A stretch of 64,000 nt of DNA from Lachnospiraceae bacterium (GTDB lineage Bacteria; Bacillota; Clostridia; Lachnospirales; Lachnospiraceae): contig CAJTGB010000008.1 in the NCBI GenBank assembly GCA_910575835.1, forward strand, positions 62,001 through 126,000. The letters run 5' to 3'. The translations under genes were made by a program, and so were the position numbers. The first letter of the stretch is position 1. Each line of letters begins with the position of its first letter. This document shows positions 34,478-45,211 of this stretch, piece after piece. The notes under the pieces are model-generated. The model had not been told where the DNA came from. It made no database searches and saw only the letters and a program-made list of their open reading frames with translations.

Positions 34478-37321
34478 ATGGCAAAGACAAAGGGGAACAG
34501 ACAGTTTATTAGAATAAGAGGTGCCAACGAGCACAATCTGAAGAATATAGACATTGATATTCCGAGAGACGAGTTGGTGGTCCTGACAGGGCTCAGCGGC
34601 TCAGGCAAGTCTTCTCTGGCTTTTGATACCATTTACGCGGAAGGGCAGAGAAGATATATGGAATCCCTGTCTTCTTATGCAAGGCAGTTCTTGGGGCAGA
34701 TGGAGAAGCCGGATGTGGAGAGTATCGAGGGGTTATCGCCGGCGATTTCAATTGATCAGAAGTCTACAAACCGGAATCCCAGGTCCACGGTGGGTACTGT
34801 GACGGAGATCTATGATTATTTCCGCCTTCTGTATGCGCGGATCGGTATCCCTCACTGTCCGAAGTGTGGGAAGGAGATCAAGAAGCAGACGGTAGATCAG
34901 ATGGTGGATCAGATCATGGAACTTCCTGAGAGAACGAAGATTCAACTTCTGGCGCCTGTCGTGCGCGGGAGGAAGGGAACGCATGCTAAGCTTTTTGAAC
35001 GCGCAAGAAAGAGCGGTTATGTCCGGGTCCGTGTAGACGGCAATCTCTATGAGCTGTCAGAGGAGATCAGTTTGGACAAGAATATCAAGCATAATATCGA
35101 GATTATTGTGGACCGGCTTATGGTGAAGGAAGGGATCGAGCAGCGGCTAACGGATTCCATTGAGACAGTTCTGGGACTGGCAGAGGGATTGCTGATCGTG
35201 GATGTCATCGGCAAAGATGCGATTAACTTCAGCCAGAGCTTTTCCTGCCCGGATTGCGGGATCAGTATAGAAGAGATCGAGCCAAGAAGCTTCTCATTCA
35301 ATAATCCGTTTGGAGCCTGCCCGGAGTGTTTCGGTCTGGGATATAAGATGGAATTTGATGAAGATCTGATTATTCCGAATAAGAACCTGAGTATCAGCGA
35401 TGGCGCGATTACCGTGATGGGGTGGCAGTCCTGTATGGACCGGAAGAGTTTTACCTATGCGATTCTGGATGCACTGAGCAAGGAGTACAGATTTTCACTG
35501 GATATGCCCTACAAAGATTACCCCAAGAAGATCCAGGATGTACTGCTTCATGGAACCGGCGGCAAGGAGGTCAGGGTCTATTACAAGGGCCAGCGCGGAG
35601 AGGGGATTTATGATGTTGCGTTTGAGGGGCTTATTCGCAATGTGGAGCGCCGTTACAAGGAGACGGCGTCCGAGACCATGAGAGCTGAATATGAGGAATT
35701 TATGCGGATCACTCCCTGCCATGAATGTAAAGGGCAGAGATTGAAGCCGGGCGCTCTCGCAGTTACAATAGGAGATAAGAATATCGCGGAGCTGACAGCG
35801 TTGTCGATCGAGCGGCTGCAGGGCTTTTTGAAGGGGCTGGAACTGAATCAGCAGCAGATCTTGATCGGCGGTCAGATCTTGAAGGAGATCAATGCAAGGA
35901 TCCAGTTTTTGATGGATGTGGGTCTTGATTATCTTACGCTGGCGCGGGCAACGGGCAGTCTGTCAGGAGGGGAAGCGCAGCGTATCCGTCTGGCTACGCA
36001 GATCGGTTCCGGTCTGGTAGGCGTTGCATATATTCTGGATGAGCCGAGTATCGGACTTCATCAGCGGGATAATGATAAGCTGCTGGGAACGCTGAAGCAT
36101 CTGCGGGATCTGGGCAATTCCGTTATCGTGGTAGAGCATGATGAGGACACCATGTTAGAAGCGGATTATATCGTAGATATCGGGCCGGGAGCGGGAGAGC
36201 ACGGCGGAGAAGTAGTTGCCCAGGGAAATGCAAAAGAAATAATGAAGAATAAGAAATCTGTGACAGGAGCATACCTGAGCGGGAAGGTAAAGATTCCTGT
36301 TCCAGAAGAACGCTCTGCTCCGTCAGGGTGGCTTAAGGTGATCGGGGCAAAGGAGAATAATCTTAAGAATGTGGATGTAGAATTTCCGCTTGGAGTTATG
36401 ACCTGCGTGACCGGAGTGTCCGGTTCGGGGAAGAGTTCTCTTGTGAATGAGATTCTGTATAAGCGTCTGGCAAGGGAACTGAACCGGGCGAGAACGATCC
36501 CGGGTAAGCATACGGCCGTTGAGGGAATGGAGCAGCTTGATAAGGTGATCAATATTGACCAGTCGCCGATCGGGCGGACGCCCAGATCCAATCCGGCTAC
36601 CTACACCGGAGTTTTTGACCTGATCCGTGATCTGTTTGCGGCGACGCCGGACGCCAAGGCGAAGGGCTATAAGAAGGGAAGGTTCAGCTTCAATGTCAAG
36701 GGAGGAAGATGTGAAGCCTGCAGCGGCGACGGAATCCTTAAGATAGAGATGCATTTCCTGCCGGATGTCTATGTTCCCTGCGAGGTGTGCGGCGGCAAGC
36801 GGTATAACCGGGAGACCCTGGAAGTGAAGTATAAGGGGAAGAGCATTTATGACGTTTTGAATATGACGGTGGAAGAAGCGCTGCATTTCTTTGAAAATGT
36901 TCCCAGTATCCGAAGAAAGATGGAAACTCTGTATGACGTGGGGCTTTCATATATCCGTCTGGGTCAGCCGTCTACGACGCTGTCCGGCGGAGAGGCTCAG
37001 AGGATCAAGCTTGCCACGGAACTGAGTAAGAGAAGTACTGGCAGGACGATCTATATTCTGGATGAACCTACGACGGGGCTGCATTTTGCGGATGTCCACA
37101 AATTAACAGAGATTCTGCGCCGTTTGTCTTCCGATGGAAATACAGTGATCGTAATTGAACACAATCTGGATGTGATCAAGACGGCGGATTATATCATTGA
37201 TATCGGGCCGGAAGGAGGAGACCGGGGCGGTACGGTGATCGCGAGAGGGACGCCGGAAGAGATAGCGCAGAATCCGATATCTTACACCGGTAAGTATATT
37301 GACGCCGTATTGCGCAAATAA
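34478..37321 (+). CDS. uvrA: Excinuclease ABC subunit A
   Basis: 947 residues, full length. Two ABC ATPase modules: Walker [10 protein letters not shown] near residue 38 and [14 protein letters not shown] near 645, signatures [13 protein letters not shown] and [13 protein letters not shown]. Zinc-binding Cys clusters: [10 protein letters not shown] with CPECFGLG, and CEACSGDG with CEVCGGKRY. It scans DNA for damage and loads UvrB. A GGAAGG ribosome site precedes the ATG. Confidence 0.98.
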   Translation: MAKTKGNRQFIRIRGANEHNLKNIDIDIPRDELVVLTGLSGSGKSSLAFDTIYAEGQRRYMESLSSYARQFLGQMEKPDVESIEGLSPAISIDQKSTNRNPRSTVGTVTEIYDYFRLLYARIGIPHCPKCGKEIKKQTVDQMVDQIMELPERTKIQLLAPVVRGRKGTHAKLFERARKSGYVRVRVDGNLYELSEEISLDKNIKHNIEIIVDRLMVKEGIEQRLTDSIETVLGLAEGLLIVDVIGKDAINFSQSFSCPDCGISIEEIEPRSFSFNNPFGACPECFGLGYKMEFDEDLIIPNKNLSISDGAITVMGWQSCMDRKSFTYAILDALSKEYRFSLDMPYKDYPKKIQDVLLHGTGGKEVRVYYKGQRGEGIYDVAFEGLIRNVERRYKETASETMRAEYEEFMRITPCHECKGQRLKPGALAVTIGDKNIAELTALSIERLQGFLKGLELNQQQILIGGQILKEINARIQFLMDVGLDYLTLARATGSLSGGEAQRIRLATQIGSGLVGVAYILDEPSIGLHQRDNDKLLGTLKHLRDLGNSVIVVEHDEDTMLEADYIVDIGPGAGEHGGEVVAQGNAKEIMKNKKSVTGAYLSGKVKIPVPEERSAPSGWLKVIGAKENNLKNVDVEFPLGVMTCVTGVSGSGKSSLVNEILYKRLARELNRARTIPGKHTAVEGMEQLDKVINIDQSPIGRTPRSNPATYTGVFDLIRDLFAATPDAKAKGYKKGRFSFNVKGGRCEACSGDGILKIEMHFLPDVYVPCEVCGGKRYNRETLEVKYKGKSIYDVLNMTVEEALHFFENVPSIRRKMETLYDVGLSYIRLGQPSTTLSGGEAQRIKLATELSKRSTGRTIYILDEPTTGLHFADVHKLTEILRRLSSDGNTVIVIEHNLDVIKTADYIIDIGPEGGDRGGTVIARGTPEEIAQNPISYTGKYIDAVLRK

Positions 37322-37433
37322 TAGCATAATCCCTGCTTCACAAAGTTTTAAGGAAAAAGGGGTTTCCATTTTCAGGAAAGTTGATTATAATGGAACGAGC
37401 ACCGGTAACCGGTATCTTGACCGAGACGGGAAG

Positions 37434-37519
37434 AAGGTGCATATAGATCAACTTAACAAATGATGATCATATTATGAAGGTGCATGTAGATCAAGTCAAC
37501 AAATGATAATCATATAGAT
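37434..37519. repeat. 43-bp tandem duplication upstream of the mreB-like gene
   Basis: AAGGTGCATATAGATCAACT (37434) is repeated as AAGGTGCATGTAGATCAAGT (37477), continuing through AACAAATGAT. Period 43, about six differences. It lies in the leader between a TATAAT at 37386 and the start codon. Confidence 0.75.
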
Positions 37520-37542
37520 AGCATAGGGAAAGGGGAAGAAGG

Positions 37543-38532
37543 ATGTCAGTAGATATCGGAATTGACTTGGGAACTGCCAGCGTCCTGGTCTATGTAAAAG
37601 GAAAAGGCGTCATATTGAAGGAACCGTCTGTGGTTGCTTATGACAGGGATACGAACGCGATAAAAGCCATTGGTGAAGAAGCACGTTTGATGTTGGGAAG
37701 GACACCGGGGAATATTGTAGCTGTCCGCCCGCTCCGTCAGGGAGTGATCTCAGATTATACGGTGACTGAGAAGATGATAAAATACTTTGTACAGAAGGCA
37801 CTGGGGAAGCGTACGTTCAAGAAGCCGCGGATAAGTATCTGTGTTCCGAGCGGCGTGACGGAGGTTGAACGCAAGGCAGTGGAAGAGGCAACCTATGCAG
37901 CCGGAGCAAGAGAGGTGAATCTGATCGAGGAACCGGTAGCGGCGGCTATAGGCGCCGGGATTGACATCTCAAAACCCTGTGGCAATATGATCGTGGATAT
38001 AGGAGGAGGAACCGCTGATATAGCAGTGATCTCGCTGGGCGGAACCGTGGTCAATTCATCGATCAAGATCGCGGGAGATGATTTTGACGAGGCGATCGTC
38101 CGCTATATGCGCAAGAAGCATAATCTCCTGATCGGGGAGCGGACGGCGGAGGATATTAAGATCAAGATCGGAACAACGTATCCTCTGATCGAAGATGAAT
38201 CTTTGGAAGTAAGAGGGCGTAATCTTGTGACAGGCCTGCCGAAGACGGTGACGGTGACATCTCTGGAGACGGAGGAAGCGCTGCGGGAACCGACAGGGCA
38301 GATCGTGGAGGAAGTGATCAACGTACTGGAGAGGACACCGCCGGAGTTGTCCGCGGATATTCTGGACCGCGGAATCATGCTGACGGGAGGCGGCTCTATG
38401 CTTCGGGGATTAGAGGAACTGATAGAGGAGAAGACCGGGATCAACACCATGACTGCGGAGGATCCGATGAAGGTGGTAGCGATCGGGACCGGTCAGTTTG
38501 TGGAACTGGTAAGCGGACGAAGAGAATTCTGA
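37543..38532 (+). CDS. mreB: Rod-shape-determining actin homologue (MreB/Mbl type)
   Basis: 329 residues. Actin-fold ATPase: phosphate 1 GIDLGTASVLVYVKGKGV, connect/PVVE region CVPSGVTEVERKAVEEA with LIEEPVAAAIG, phosphate 2 MIVDIGGGTADIAVISLGG, adenosine loop LTGGGSMLRGLEEL. It forms membrane-bound filaments that guide wall synthesis. mreC/mreD do not follow, so this may be a second, Mbl- or MreBH-like paralogue. Its stop overlaps the recD2 start. Confidence 0.92.
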   Translation: MSVDIGIDLGTASVLVYVKGKGVILKEPSVVAYDRDTNAIKAIGEEARLMLGRTPGNIVAVRPLRQGVISDYTVTEKMIKYFVQKALGKRTFKKPRISICVPSGVTEVERKAVEEATYAAGAREVNLIEEPVAAAIGAGIDISKPCGNMIVDIGGGTADIAVISLGGTVVNSSIKIAGDDFDEAIVRYMRKKHNLLIGERTAEDIKIKIGTTYPLIEDESLEVRGRNLVTGLPKTVTVTSLETEEALREPTGQIVEEVINVLERTPPELSADILDRGIMLTGGGSMLRGLEELIEEKTGINTMTAEDPMKVVAIGTGQFVELVSGRREF

Positions 38533-40742
38533 TGGACAGTATAAAAGGATATGTGGAGCATATTGTTTTCCGCAATGAGGAGAACGGATATACAGTATTT
38601 AATCTGAAGAATGATGACGGTGAAGTGACATGCGTAGGCAGATTTCATTTTATCGAAGAAGGGGGGCTGATGGAGCTTACGGGGGAATATACTACCCATA
38701 AGCTTTATGGGCTCCAACTTAAGGTTGAGACTTCGAAGATCTGTGAACCGGAAGACTTGATGTCGATTGAGAGATATCTTGGTTCCGGGGCGATCAAGGG
38801 AATCGGTGCGGCTCTTGCGGGGAAGATCGTTAAGAAGTTTAAGGAGGATACCTTTCGGATCATTGAGGAAGAACCGGAGAGGCTGGCTGAGATCAAGGGG
38901 ATCAGTGACCGTAAGGCCAGGGAGATATCCGCGCAGGTGGAAGAGAAGCGGGATATGCGCCAGGCTATGCTGTATCTGCAGAAGTATGGGATATCTACAA
39001 CTTTGGCTGCGAAGATCTATCAGCATTACGGGCAGAACGTGTACCGGGTGATCGAGGAGAACCCTTATCAGTTAGCCGATCATGTGTCGGGAGTCGGATT
39101 CAAGACGGCAGACGAGATTGCGGCCAGAGTCGGAATCCATGCGGATTCGGATTACCGGATACGGAGCGGGATCTTTTATACTCTCTTGCAGAGCGTTAAC
39201 GACGGGCACGTGTATCTGGAGCGGGAAGTGCTTCTTCGGCGTGCAGGTGAACTGTTGGGAGTGGAGATTCATGATATTGAGAAGTATCTGATGGATCTGG
39301 CCATAGAGAAGAAAGTGGTCATGAAGAAGGCGGCCGGCGGTATGCGGGTGTACTCGTCGCATTACTATTATATGGAGTTGAATGTGGCGAAGATGCTGTA
39401 TGACCTGAATGTAGATTACAAGACCGAAGATGCCGGAATAGAGGACAGGCTTCTGTCTATTGAGGAAAATGCAGACCTGTGTCTGGATGAGAAGCAGAGA
39501 ACGGCTGTGCTGGAAGCGGTGAAGCATGGGATCATGGTGCTGACGGGCGGACCGGGCACCGGAAAGACAACGACGATCAATGCGATGATCCGTTTCTTTG
39601 AGAGCGAAGGAGCGGATATCCGTCTGGCTGCGCCTACCGGGCGGGCGGCCAAGAGGATGACAGAGGCGACAGGCTATGAAGCCCAGACGGTCCACAGGCT
39701 TTTAGAGGTCAGCGGGAATCCGGAGGAGGACAGCGTCAATGGATTTCAGAGGAATGAGGAGAATCCGCTGGAGGCGGATGTGGTCATTATCGACGAGGTT
39801 TCCATGGTGGACCTTCCTCTGATGTCAGCCCTTCTTCGGGCGGTCGTCCCAGGTACGCGACTGATATTGGTGGGGGACTGCAATCAGCTTCCCAGCGTAG
39901 GGCCGGGAAGTGTGCTGAAGGATATCATAAGTTCGGAATGCTGTCCTGTAGTGATGCTTACGAAGATCTTCCGTCAGGCGGGAGAGAGCGATATCGTTGT
40001 CAATGCGCATAAGATCAACCGCGGTGAGGAAGTGGTGCTGGACAATAAGAGCAGAGATTTCTTTTTCCTGAAGCGGCAGGACGCTAATGTGGTCATCAGC
40101 GTGGTCATTACGCTGATCCAGAAGAAGCTTCCGAAGTATGTGGACGCGTCGCCTTTTGACATCCAGGTCTTAACTCCCATGCGGAAAGGCCTCCTGGGAG
40201 TGGAGCGTCTGAACGGCATTCTCCAGGAATATCTGAATCCACCGGATCAGGAGAAGAAGGAGAAGGAAGTGGGGGACCGCCTGTTCCGGGAAGGTGATAA
40301 GGTCATGCAGATCAAGAATAATTATCAGTTGGAGTGGGAGATTTCCACCAGATATGGCATGACTATTGACAAAGGAATGGGAATCTTCAACGGTGATATG
40401 GGAATCATCAAAGAGATCAATACATATGAAGAGACGGTGATCGTGGAATACGACGAGCAGCGCAGGGTAAAATATCCGTATTCTCTGTTGGAGGAATTGG
40501 AGCTTGCGTATGCAATTACCATACATAAATCGCAGGGGAGTGAATATCCCGCAGTAGTGATTCCGCTACTGCAGGGACCAAGACAGCTTTATCACAGGAA
40601 TCTTCTGTATACTGCTGTGACGAGAGCAAGACGGTGTGTGACTTTGGTCGGGAGCGACAGGGTATTCCAGGAGATGATCTGCAACGCGAACGAGCAGAAG
40701 CGCAACACAAGCCTTGCGGAACGAATCCGGGAATTAAATTGA
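38532..40742 (+). CDS. recD2: ATP-dependent RecD2-type DNA helicase
   Basis: 736 residues, SF1B helicase. N-terminal OB-like part, helix-hairpin-helix elements (GAIKGIGAALAGKIV, IKGISDRKAREI, VSGVGFKTADEIA), then the motor: Walker A TGGPGTGKTTTIN, DEVSMVD, GDCNQLPSVGPG and the C-terminal motif AITIHKSQGSEYPAV. RecD2 acts in repair without RecBC. Tightly packed between the mreB-like gene and comF. Confidence 0.95.
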   Translation: MDSIKGYVEHIVFRNEENGYTVFNLKNDDGEVTCVGRFHFIEEGGLMELTGEYTTHKLYGLQLKVETSKICEPEDLMSIERYLGSGAIKGIGAALAGKIVKKFKEDTFRIIEEEPERLAEIKGISDRKAREISAQVEEKRDMRQAMLYLQKYGISTTLAAKIYQHYGQNVYRVIEENPYQLADHVSGVGFKTADEIAARVGIHADSDYRIRSGIFYTLLQSVNDGHVYLEREVLLRRAGELLGVEIHDIEKYLMDLAIEKKVVMKKAAGGMRVYSSHYYYMELNVAKMLYDLNVDYKTEDAGIEDRLLSIEENADLCLDEKQRTAVLEAVKHGIMVLTGGPGTGKTTTINAMIRFFESEGADIRLAAPTGRAAKRMTEATGYEAQTVHRLLEVSGNPEEDSVNGFQRNEENPLEADVVIIDEVSMVDLPLMSALLRAVVPGTRLILVGDCNQLPSVGPGSVLKDIISSECCPVVMLTKIFRQAGESDIVVNAHKINRGEEVVLDNKSRDFFFLKRQDANVVISVVITLIQKKLPKYVDASPFDIQVLTPMRKGLLGVERLNGILQEYLNPPDQEKKEKEVGDRLFREGDKVMQIKNNYQLEWEISTRYGMTIDKGMGIFNGDMGIIKEINTYEETVIVEYDEQRRVKYPYSLLEELELAYAITIHKSQGSEYPAVVIPLLQGPRQLYHRNLLYTAVTRARRCVTLVGSDRVFQEMICNANEQKRNTSLAERIRELN

Positions 40743-41464
40743 GAGAAGTTATAAGATCTGTGAAAGAAAGGGTCATAACCTGGCTGTGGCCTGACACATG
40801 TCCGTTTTGCGGCAGAGTAAACAGCCGGGGTATCTGCAGCAGATGCAGACATGCATCGGAGGTCTTGCGGGTCAGAGAGCCAAGATGCATGCGGTGCGGT
40901 AAACCAGTTCGCTGTGAAGAACAGGAATACTGTTACGACTGCATGCAGGTGCGTCATCGGTATGACAGGGGGTTAAGCTTATGGCTCCACAGAAAGCCTG
41001 TCAGCACATCTATCTATCAGTTCAAATATCACAATCAAAGAGTATACGGGAGTTTTTATGCAAAGGAAATGGCTGTGGCTTATGGCCGCATAGTGAAGAG
41101 ATGGAAGCCGGATCTTATCATGCCGGTTCCGCTTCACAAGGAGCGCAGAAGAAAAAGAGGTTATAATCAGGCTGCGGTCCTTGGCCGGGAATTGGGCAGG
41201 ATACTTGGGATTCCCGTGGATGACACGAGCCTTTTCAGGAGGATCCATACGGATCCGCAGAAGGCCCTCGGACGGCAGGACAGAAAGAAAAATCTGAGAC
41301 GGGCATTTGCATTAAAAGAGGATTTCAGACCGGTGCCGGCCGTGCTGTTGGTCGATGATATATATACAACAGGTAATACGATAGATGCCGTTTCAGAGGT
41401 TTTGAAGAAGAAAGGAGTCGAAAAAGTCTACTTTTTAACTATAAGTATTGGACAAGGGTACTGA
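40739..41464 (+). CDS. comF: ComF family protein
   Basis: 241 residues if translation starts at the TTG at 40739, which overlaps the recD2 stop; no ATG lies near the start, so the exact beginning is uncertain. N-terminal zinc ribbon (CPFCGRVNSRGICSRC, then CMRCGKPV and CYDC). C-terminal phosphoribosyltransferase fold with the PRPP-type loop AVLLVDDIYTTGNTID. ComF proteins help take up single-stranded DNA in transformation. No other competence gene is in the window. Confidence 0.9.
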   Translation: MREVIRSVKERVITWLWPDTCPFCGRVNSRGICSRCRHASEVLRVREPRCMRCGKPVRCEEQEYCYDCMQVRHRYDRGLSLWLHRKPVSTSIYQFKYHNQRVYGSFYAKEMAVAYGRIVKRWKPDLIMPVPLHKERRRKRGYNQAAVLGRELGRILGIPVDDTSLFRRIHTDPQKALGRQDRKKNLRRAFALKEDFRPVPAVLLVDDIYTTGNTIDAVSEVLKKKGVEKVYFLTISIGQGY

Positions 41465-41521
41465 TATTTGTTATACTAAAAATGACGTTTAGATACCTAT
41501 TATATCATTTTGAGGTGGTTT

Positions 41522-41917
41522 ATGTTAGATAAGAGAAAAGTGGAGATCATGACTCGTCTTGCTTTTTATGAACAGACGGAAGGTAAGGAAGATTTCAAAG
41601 TCAGCGAATATTATCGGAGGGACTACGCCAGCCTGCACACGATCTGTTCTGTTTTGTGGGTTACGATCGGGTATCTTTGCCTTGTGGGTATACTGGTATT
41701 GATATGGTTGGACGAATTGCTGAGTAATATGTCGAATACGCTGATCGTGATGCTGATAGGGATGGTGGTCCTGGGGTATGTTTCTCTGGTCATTGTATAT
41801 GCGATCATTACCAATCATATATACAATGAGAAGCATAAGGATGCCCGGCAGAGGGTGAAGAAGTATAATCATGACCTTACACGGCTGCTTAAGATGTATG
41901 AAAAGGAGAACAGATAG
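41522..41917 (+). CDS. Small two-pass membrane protein, unknown function
   Basis: 131 residues from the ATG at 41522 (GAGGTGG just before it). Two hydrophobic segments at about 44-65 and 75-100, flanked by charged ends; the C-terminus is basic and helical (KHKDARQRVKKYNHDLTRLL). No family recognised. One base separates its stop from the next gene, so the two are probably co-translated. Confidence 0.75.
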   Translation: MLDKRKVEIMTRLAFYEQTEGKEDFKVSEYYRRDYASLHTICSVLWVTIGYLCLVGILVLIWLDELLSNMSNTLIVMLIGMVVLGYVSLVIVYAIITNHIYNEKHKDARQRVKKYNHDLTRLLKMYEKENR

Positions 41918-43024
41918 ATGGACAGTATATATGTACTTCGCGGACGATTAGAGGAATTATATGCCAGGAATTCAAAAGTATATGATAAGGTACTTCAATT
42001 CATATTAGCTGCTGCTGCGTTTATGATCATTAACCGGAATATCGGCTTTATGAAGGCAGCGGCGTCGCCGGTGGTGTCGCTTGGGCTTGCGGTCATCTGT
42101 GCGTTTCTTCCGCTGTCGGTGATCGTGGCGGCTGCGACGGCTCTGATCCTGGCTCACATGTATTCCGTGTCCTTGGGGATACTTGCAATGACAGCGATCC
42201 TTTTCCTGATCATGTATATTTTTTATCTGAGGCTTGCCCCGAAGATGGCGCTGATCCTGCTTCTGACACCGCTGGCATTCTTCCTGAAGATCCCCTATGT
42301 GATCCCGATGATATGCGGGCTGGTGGCGGCTCCGGGAAGTATGGTCGCAGTTATCTGCGGGACGATAGTCTATTATATGATGGAATATATTAAGAAAGCG
42401 GCTGCCAATGTAGAGGGTTCCGGCGTTAAGGATATACTTTCACAGGCGACGGATTATGTCAGCAAGGTATTTCAGAACAAGGAATTGTGGGTCATACTTG
42501 CTGCGTTCATTATATGCTTTTTTGTGGTGTTCGCATTTCGCAGGGCGTCTATGGACCATGCATGGGAGATCGCCATCGTGATCGGTACGATCGTGAATAT
42601 GATCGTGATCGTTGCCGGCAATATGGCGCTGGGAGTGCATACTTCATATGGGATGCTGATCGGGGGAAGTGTTGCCTGCATTGTGATCGGTCTGGTGCTG
42701 GAAGTATTTTTCTTTTCTGTGGATTATTCAAGAAGCGAGAATCTACAGTTTGAAGATGACGAATACTATTACTATGTCAAAGCAGTTCCGAAGCTGTCGG
42801 TTGCGAGACCCGAGAAGACCGTGAAGAGGATCAATGAGAGACAGGAGACGGAGATCATAAATGCGGAGGCGGTCAGGAAGAATTCCGGCGCACGCGGAAT
42901 ACGGAAGGACGGCAAGAGACCGGTGCCGAAAAAGGGACAGTCCGTTAAGAAGCATGATATGCGGGAAGTAGATAAGATGCTTCTGACGCAGAGCCTCAGA
43001 AAGGATCTGGATCTGAGAAATTAA
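41918..43024 (+). CDS. Polytopic membrane protein of unknown function, upstream of cdaA
   Basis: 368 residues with roughly eight hydrophobic segments (about 25-300), for example FILAAAAFMIINRNIGFM and VIPMICGLVAAPGSMVAVIC. A cytosolic, highly charged tail of ~85 residues follows (KKGQSVKKHDMREVDKMLLT region). I recognise no domain. It lies 53 bases before cdaA in a block of cell-envelope and c-di-AMP genes; similar proteins occupy this spot in related genomes as I recall. A link to wall or c-di-AMP homeostasis is inference. Confidence 0.75.
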   Translation: MDSIYVLRGRLEELYARNSKVYDKVLQFILAAAAFMIINRNIGFMKAAASPVVSLGLAVICAFLPLSVIVAAATALILAHMYSVSLGILAMTAILFLIMYIFYLRLAPKMALILLLTPLAFFLKIPYVIPMICGLVAAPGSMVAVICGTIVYYMMEYIKKAAANVEGSGVKDILSQATDYVSKVFQNKELWVILAAFIICFFVVFAFRRASMDHAWEIAIVIGTIVNMIVIVAGNMALGVHTSYGMLIGGSVACIVIGLVLEVFFFSVDYSRSENLQFEDDEYYYYVKAVPKLSVARPEKTVKRINERQETEIINAEAVRKNSGARGIRKDGKRPVPKKGQSVKKHDMREVDKMLLTQSLRKDLDLRN

Positions 43025-43077
43025 GAGAGATACCGCCAAAGATATTGTTTCGGACGGCTTAAAAAGGAGGTGAAAGA

Positions 43078-43962
43078 ATGGAACAGCAGATCAGCAGAAT
43101 TGTAGACCAGTATATTCCGAACTGGTATTTTCCGGAGATAAAGATAACGGACATTGTGGAAGTCCTGATTCTCACGGTGTTGATATATCAGGTTATGATG
43201 TGGATCAAGAATACGAAGGCATGGATGCTTCTTAAGGGGATGATCGTTCTCGCTGTGTTCATTCTGTTAGCCGCTGTATTCAAGATGCATACCATACTGT
43301 ACATTGCCAGGAATACGGTTACGGTTATGGCGACGATAGCGATCGTGGTATTCCAGCCGGAACTTCGCAGAGCGTTGGAGAAGCTTGGGGAGAAGCAGTT
43401 TTTGTCTTCGATGATGCCCTTTGAAGCGAACCGGGAGAGGGCGCGTTTCAGTGAAGCGACCAGGGAGAGTATGATAGACGCGGCTTATGCCATGGGTAAG
43501 GTTAAGACGGGAGCGCTGATCGTCGTGGAACAGGCCATACGTCTGACAGAGTATGAGAGCACAGGTATCCAGATGGATTGTCTGGTATCCAGTCAGGTTT
43601 TGATCAATATATTTGAGCACAATACGCCGCTGCATGACGGTGCGATAATTGTGCGGGGAGACAGGATCGTATCAGCGACCTGTTATTTGCCGTTATCTGA
43701 TAATATGAGGATCAGCAAATCTCTTGGGACTAGGCATCGCGCCGCTCTTGGGATGAGCGAGGTGAGCGATGCATTGATCATCGTAGTGTCGGAGGAGACC
43801 GGAGCTGTGTCTGTGGCGCAGGGAGGACTTCTGTACCGGCATGTCAATGAGAAGGAACTGAGGGATAAGCTGGCAAGCATTCAGGAGCGGAGAGTAGAAG
43901 TCAATAAGTTAACGGCATTGTGGAAAGGAAGGCGTAAGAATGAGAAGAAGGCTGACAGCTAA
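43078..43962 (+). CDS. cdaA: Membrane-bound diadenylate cyclase
   Basis: 294 residues. Three N-terminal membrane segments (about 25-110), then the DAC domain with the two catalytic motifs: LHDGAIIVRGDRIVSA (DGA) and LGTRHRAALGMSE (RHR). It makes c-di-AMP from two ATP, the messenger for potassium and osmotic control. Strong AAAGGAGGTG ribosome site. It overlaps the following cdaR gene by 23 bases, the usual pairing. Confidence 0.96.
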   Translation: MEQQISRIVDQYIPNWYFPEIKITDIVEVLILTVLIYQVMMWIKNTKAWMLLKGMIVLAVFILLAAVFKMHTILYIARNTVTVMATIAIVVFQPELRRALEKLGEKQFLSSMMPFEANRERARFSEATRESMIDAAYAMGKVKTGALIVVEQAIRLTEYESTGIQMDCLVSSQVLINIFEHNTPLHDGAIIVRGDRIVSATCYLPLSDNMRISKSLGTRHRAALGMSEVSDALIIVVSEETGAVSVAQGGLLYRHVNEKELRDKLASIQERRVEVNKLTALWKGRRKNEKKADS

Positions 43963-45199
43963 TCTGGGTCTTAAGGTGATGGCCTTTTTTACCGCGGTCT
44001 TTATGTGGCTTATTGTGGTGAATATCGACGATCCGGTTGCAGAGAACTCATACACAGGCGTACCGGTGAGCGTGGTCAATGAAGAGATTGTTACGGCGAC
44101 GAACAGGACATATCAGATTGTTGACAACACCCAGGTGGTGAATGTAACAGTCCGCGCGAACCGGTCTGTGCTGAATCGGATTAAGCAGGAGGATATCGTG
44201 GCGGTTGCCGATATGAAGGAACTTAGCCTTGGCACGCAGATTCCGATCGATGTGTCCATTCCGGGACACCGGTATGAGAAGGCTTATACGACGCCCGGAA
44301 ATCTTCAGGTTAAGATCGAAGACGAGGCCAAGAATAATTTCCCGATCACGCCGACTACCATAGGAACGGTCAGGGAAGGATATGTTCTGGGAGAGCTGAA
44401 TGCGAATCCTGAGAAGGTCACGCTGCGCGGTCCGAAGTCTCTGATCGACAATATCAGCAGAGTGGTGGCAGAGGCAGATGTATCAGGACTGTCGGAGGAC
44501 GCGGACATAGAGGCGAGGCTGACATTATATGACAGGAATAATAATGTGATCGATCAGACGCTTCTGGCCAATAACCTTGGGAAGGAAGGCGTAAGCGTAG
44601 AAGTGAAGCTGTATCAGATCGAGAACGTACCTGTGAAGCTTGATACTTCCAAGATCACGGCGGCGAAGGGATATAAGATCAGTTCTGTGAATGTAGAGCC
44701 AAGGGAGATCAGTATTACCGGAGATGAGGATGACCTGGCGGAAGTTAAGGAGATCAGGATACCGGCGGAAGAATTAGAGCTGACTGATCTGACGGAGCGC
44801 ACGGAACAGTTAATTGAGATATCGCCGTTCCTTCCGGAAGGTGTGTCGCTCGTGGAAGGTACTGCGGACAGTGTGATCGTGACGATTCAGATTGAACAGC
44901 CGGGGGTAAGGAACTTCGAAGTATCGACCAGTTCCATAACGGTGAACAATCTGTCGGAGGATCTGGAGATCAGTTACGGAACGATGGTGGATCTGGAGAT
45001 CCAGGTCAGAGGTCCGGCAGAGACGTTGGATGTATTTTCTACGGCCAGGAAGGTAAGCATTGACTTGAAGAATTATGACAATCCGGGAACTTATACGGTG
45101 CCGGTGACTGTGGAATTGCCGGATGCATGTTCTCTGGTGAATAACGTGAGCGTGAATATCGTATTGGAGAAGAAATCGGAGGAAGAGCAAGAACAATAA
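43940..45199 (+). CDS. cdaR: YbbR-domain protein, CdaA regulator
   Basis: 419 residues. One N-terminal membrane anchor (NLGLKVMAFFTAVFMWLIVV), then four YbbR-like beta repeats outside the membrane, for example VTVRANRSVLNRI, KVTLRGPKSLIDNI, REISITGDEDDLAEV and LEIQVRGPAETLDV. CdaR binds and tunes CdaA. glmM, often third in this operon, does not follow; an HPr-like gene does. Confidence 0.92.
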   Translation: MRRRLTANLGLKVMAFFTAVFMWLIVVNIDDPVAENSYTGVPVSVVNEEIVTATNRTYQIVDNTQVVNVTVRANRSVLNRIKQEDIVAVADMKELSLGTQIPIDVSIPGHRYEKAYTTPGNLQVKIEDEAKNNFPITPTTIGTVREGYVLGELNANPEKVTLRGPKSLIDNISRVVAEADVSGLSEDADIEARLTLYDRNNNVIDQTLLANNLGKEGVSVEVKLYQIENVPVKLDTSKITAAKGYKISSVNVEPREISITGDEDDLAEVKEIRIPAEELELTDLTERTEQLIEISPFLPEGVSLVEGTADSVIVTIQIEQPGVRNFEVSTSSITVNNLSEDLEISYGTMVDLEIQVRGPAETLDVFSTARKVSIDLKNYDNPGTYTVPVTVELPDACSLVNNVSVNIVLEKKSEEEQEQ

Positions 45200-45211
45200 A
45201 CGGAGGAGACT

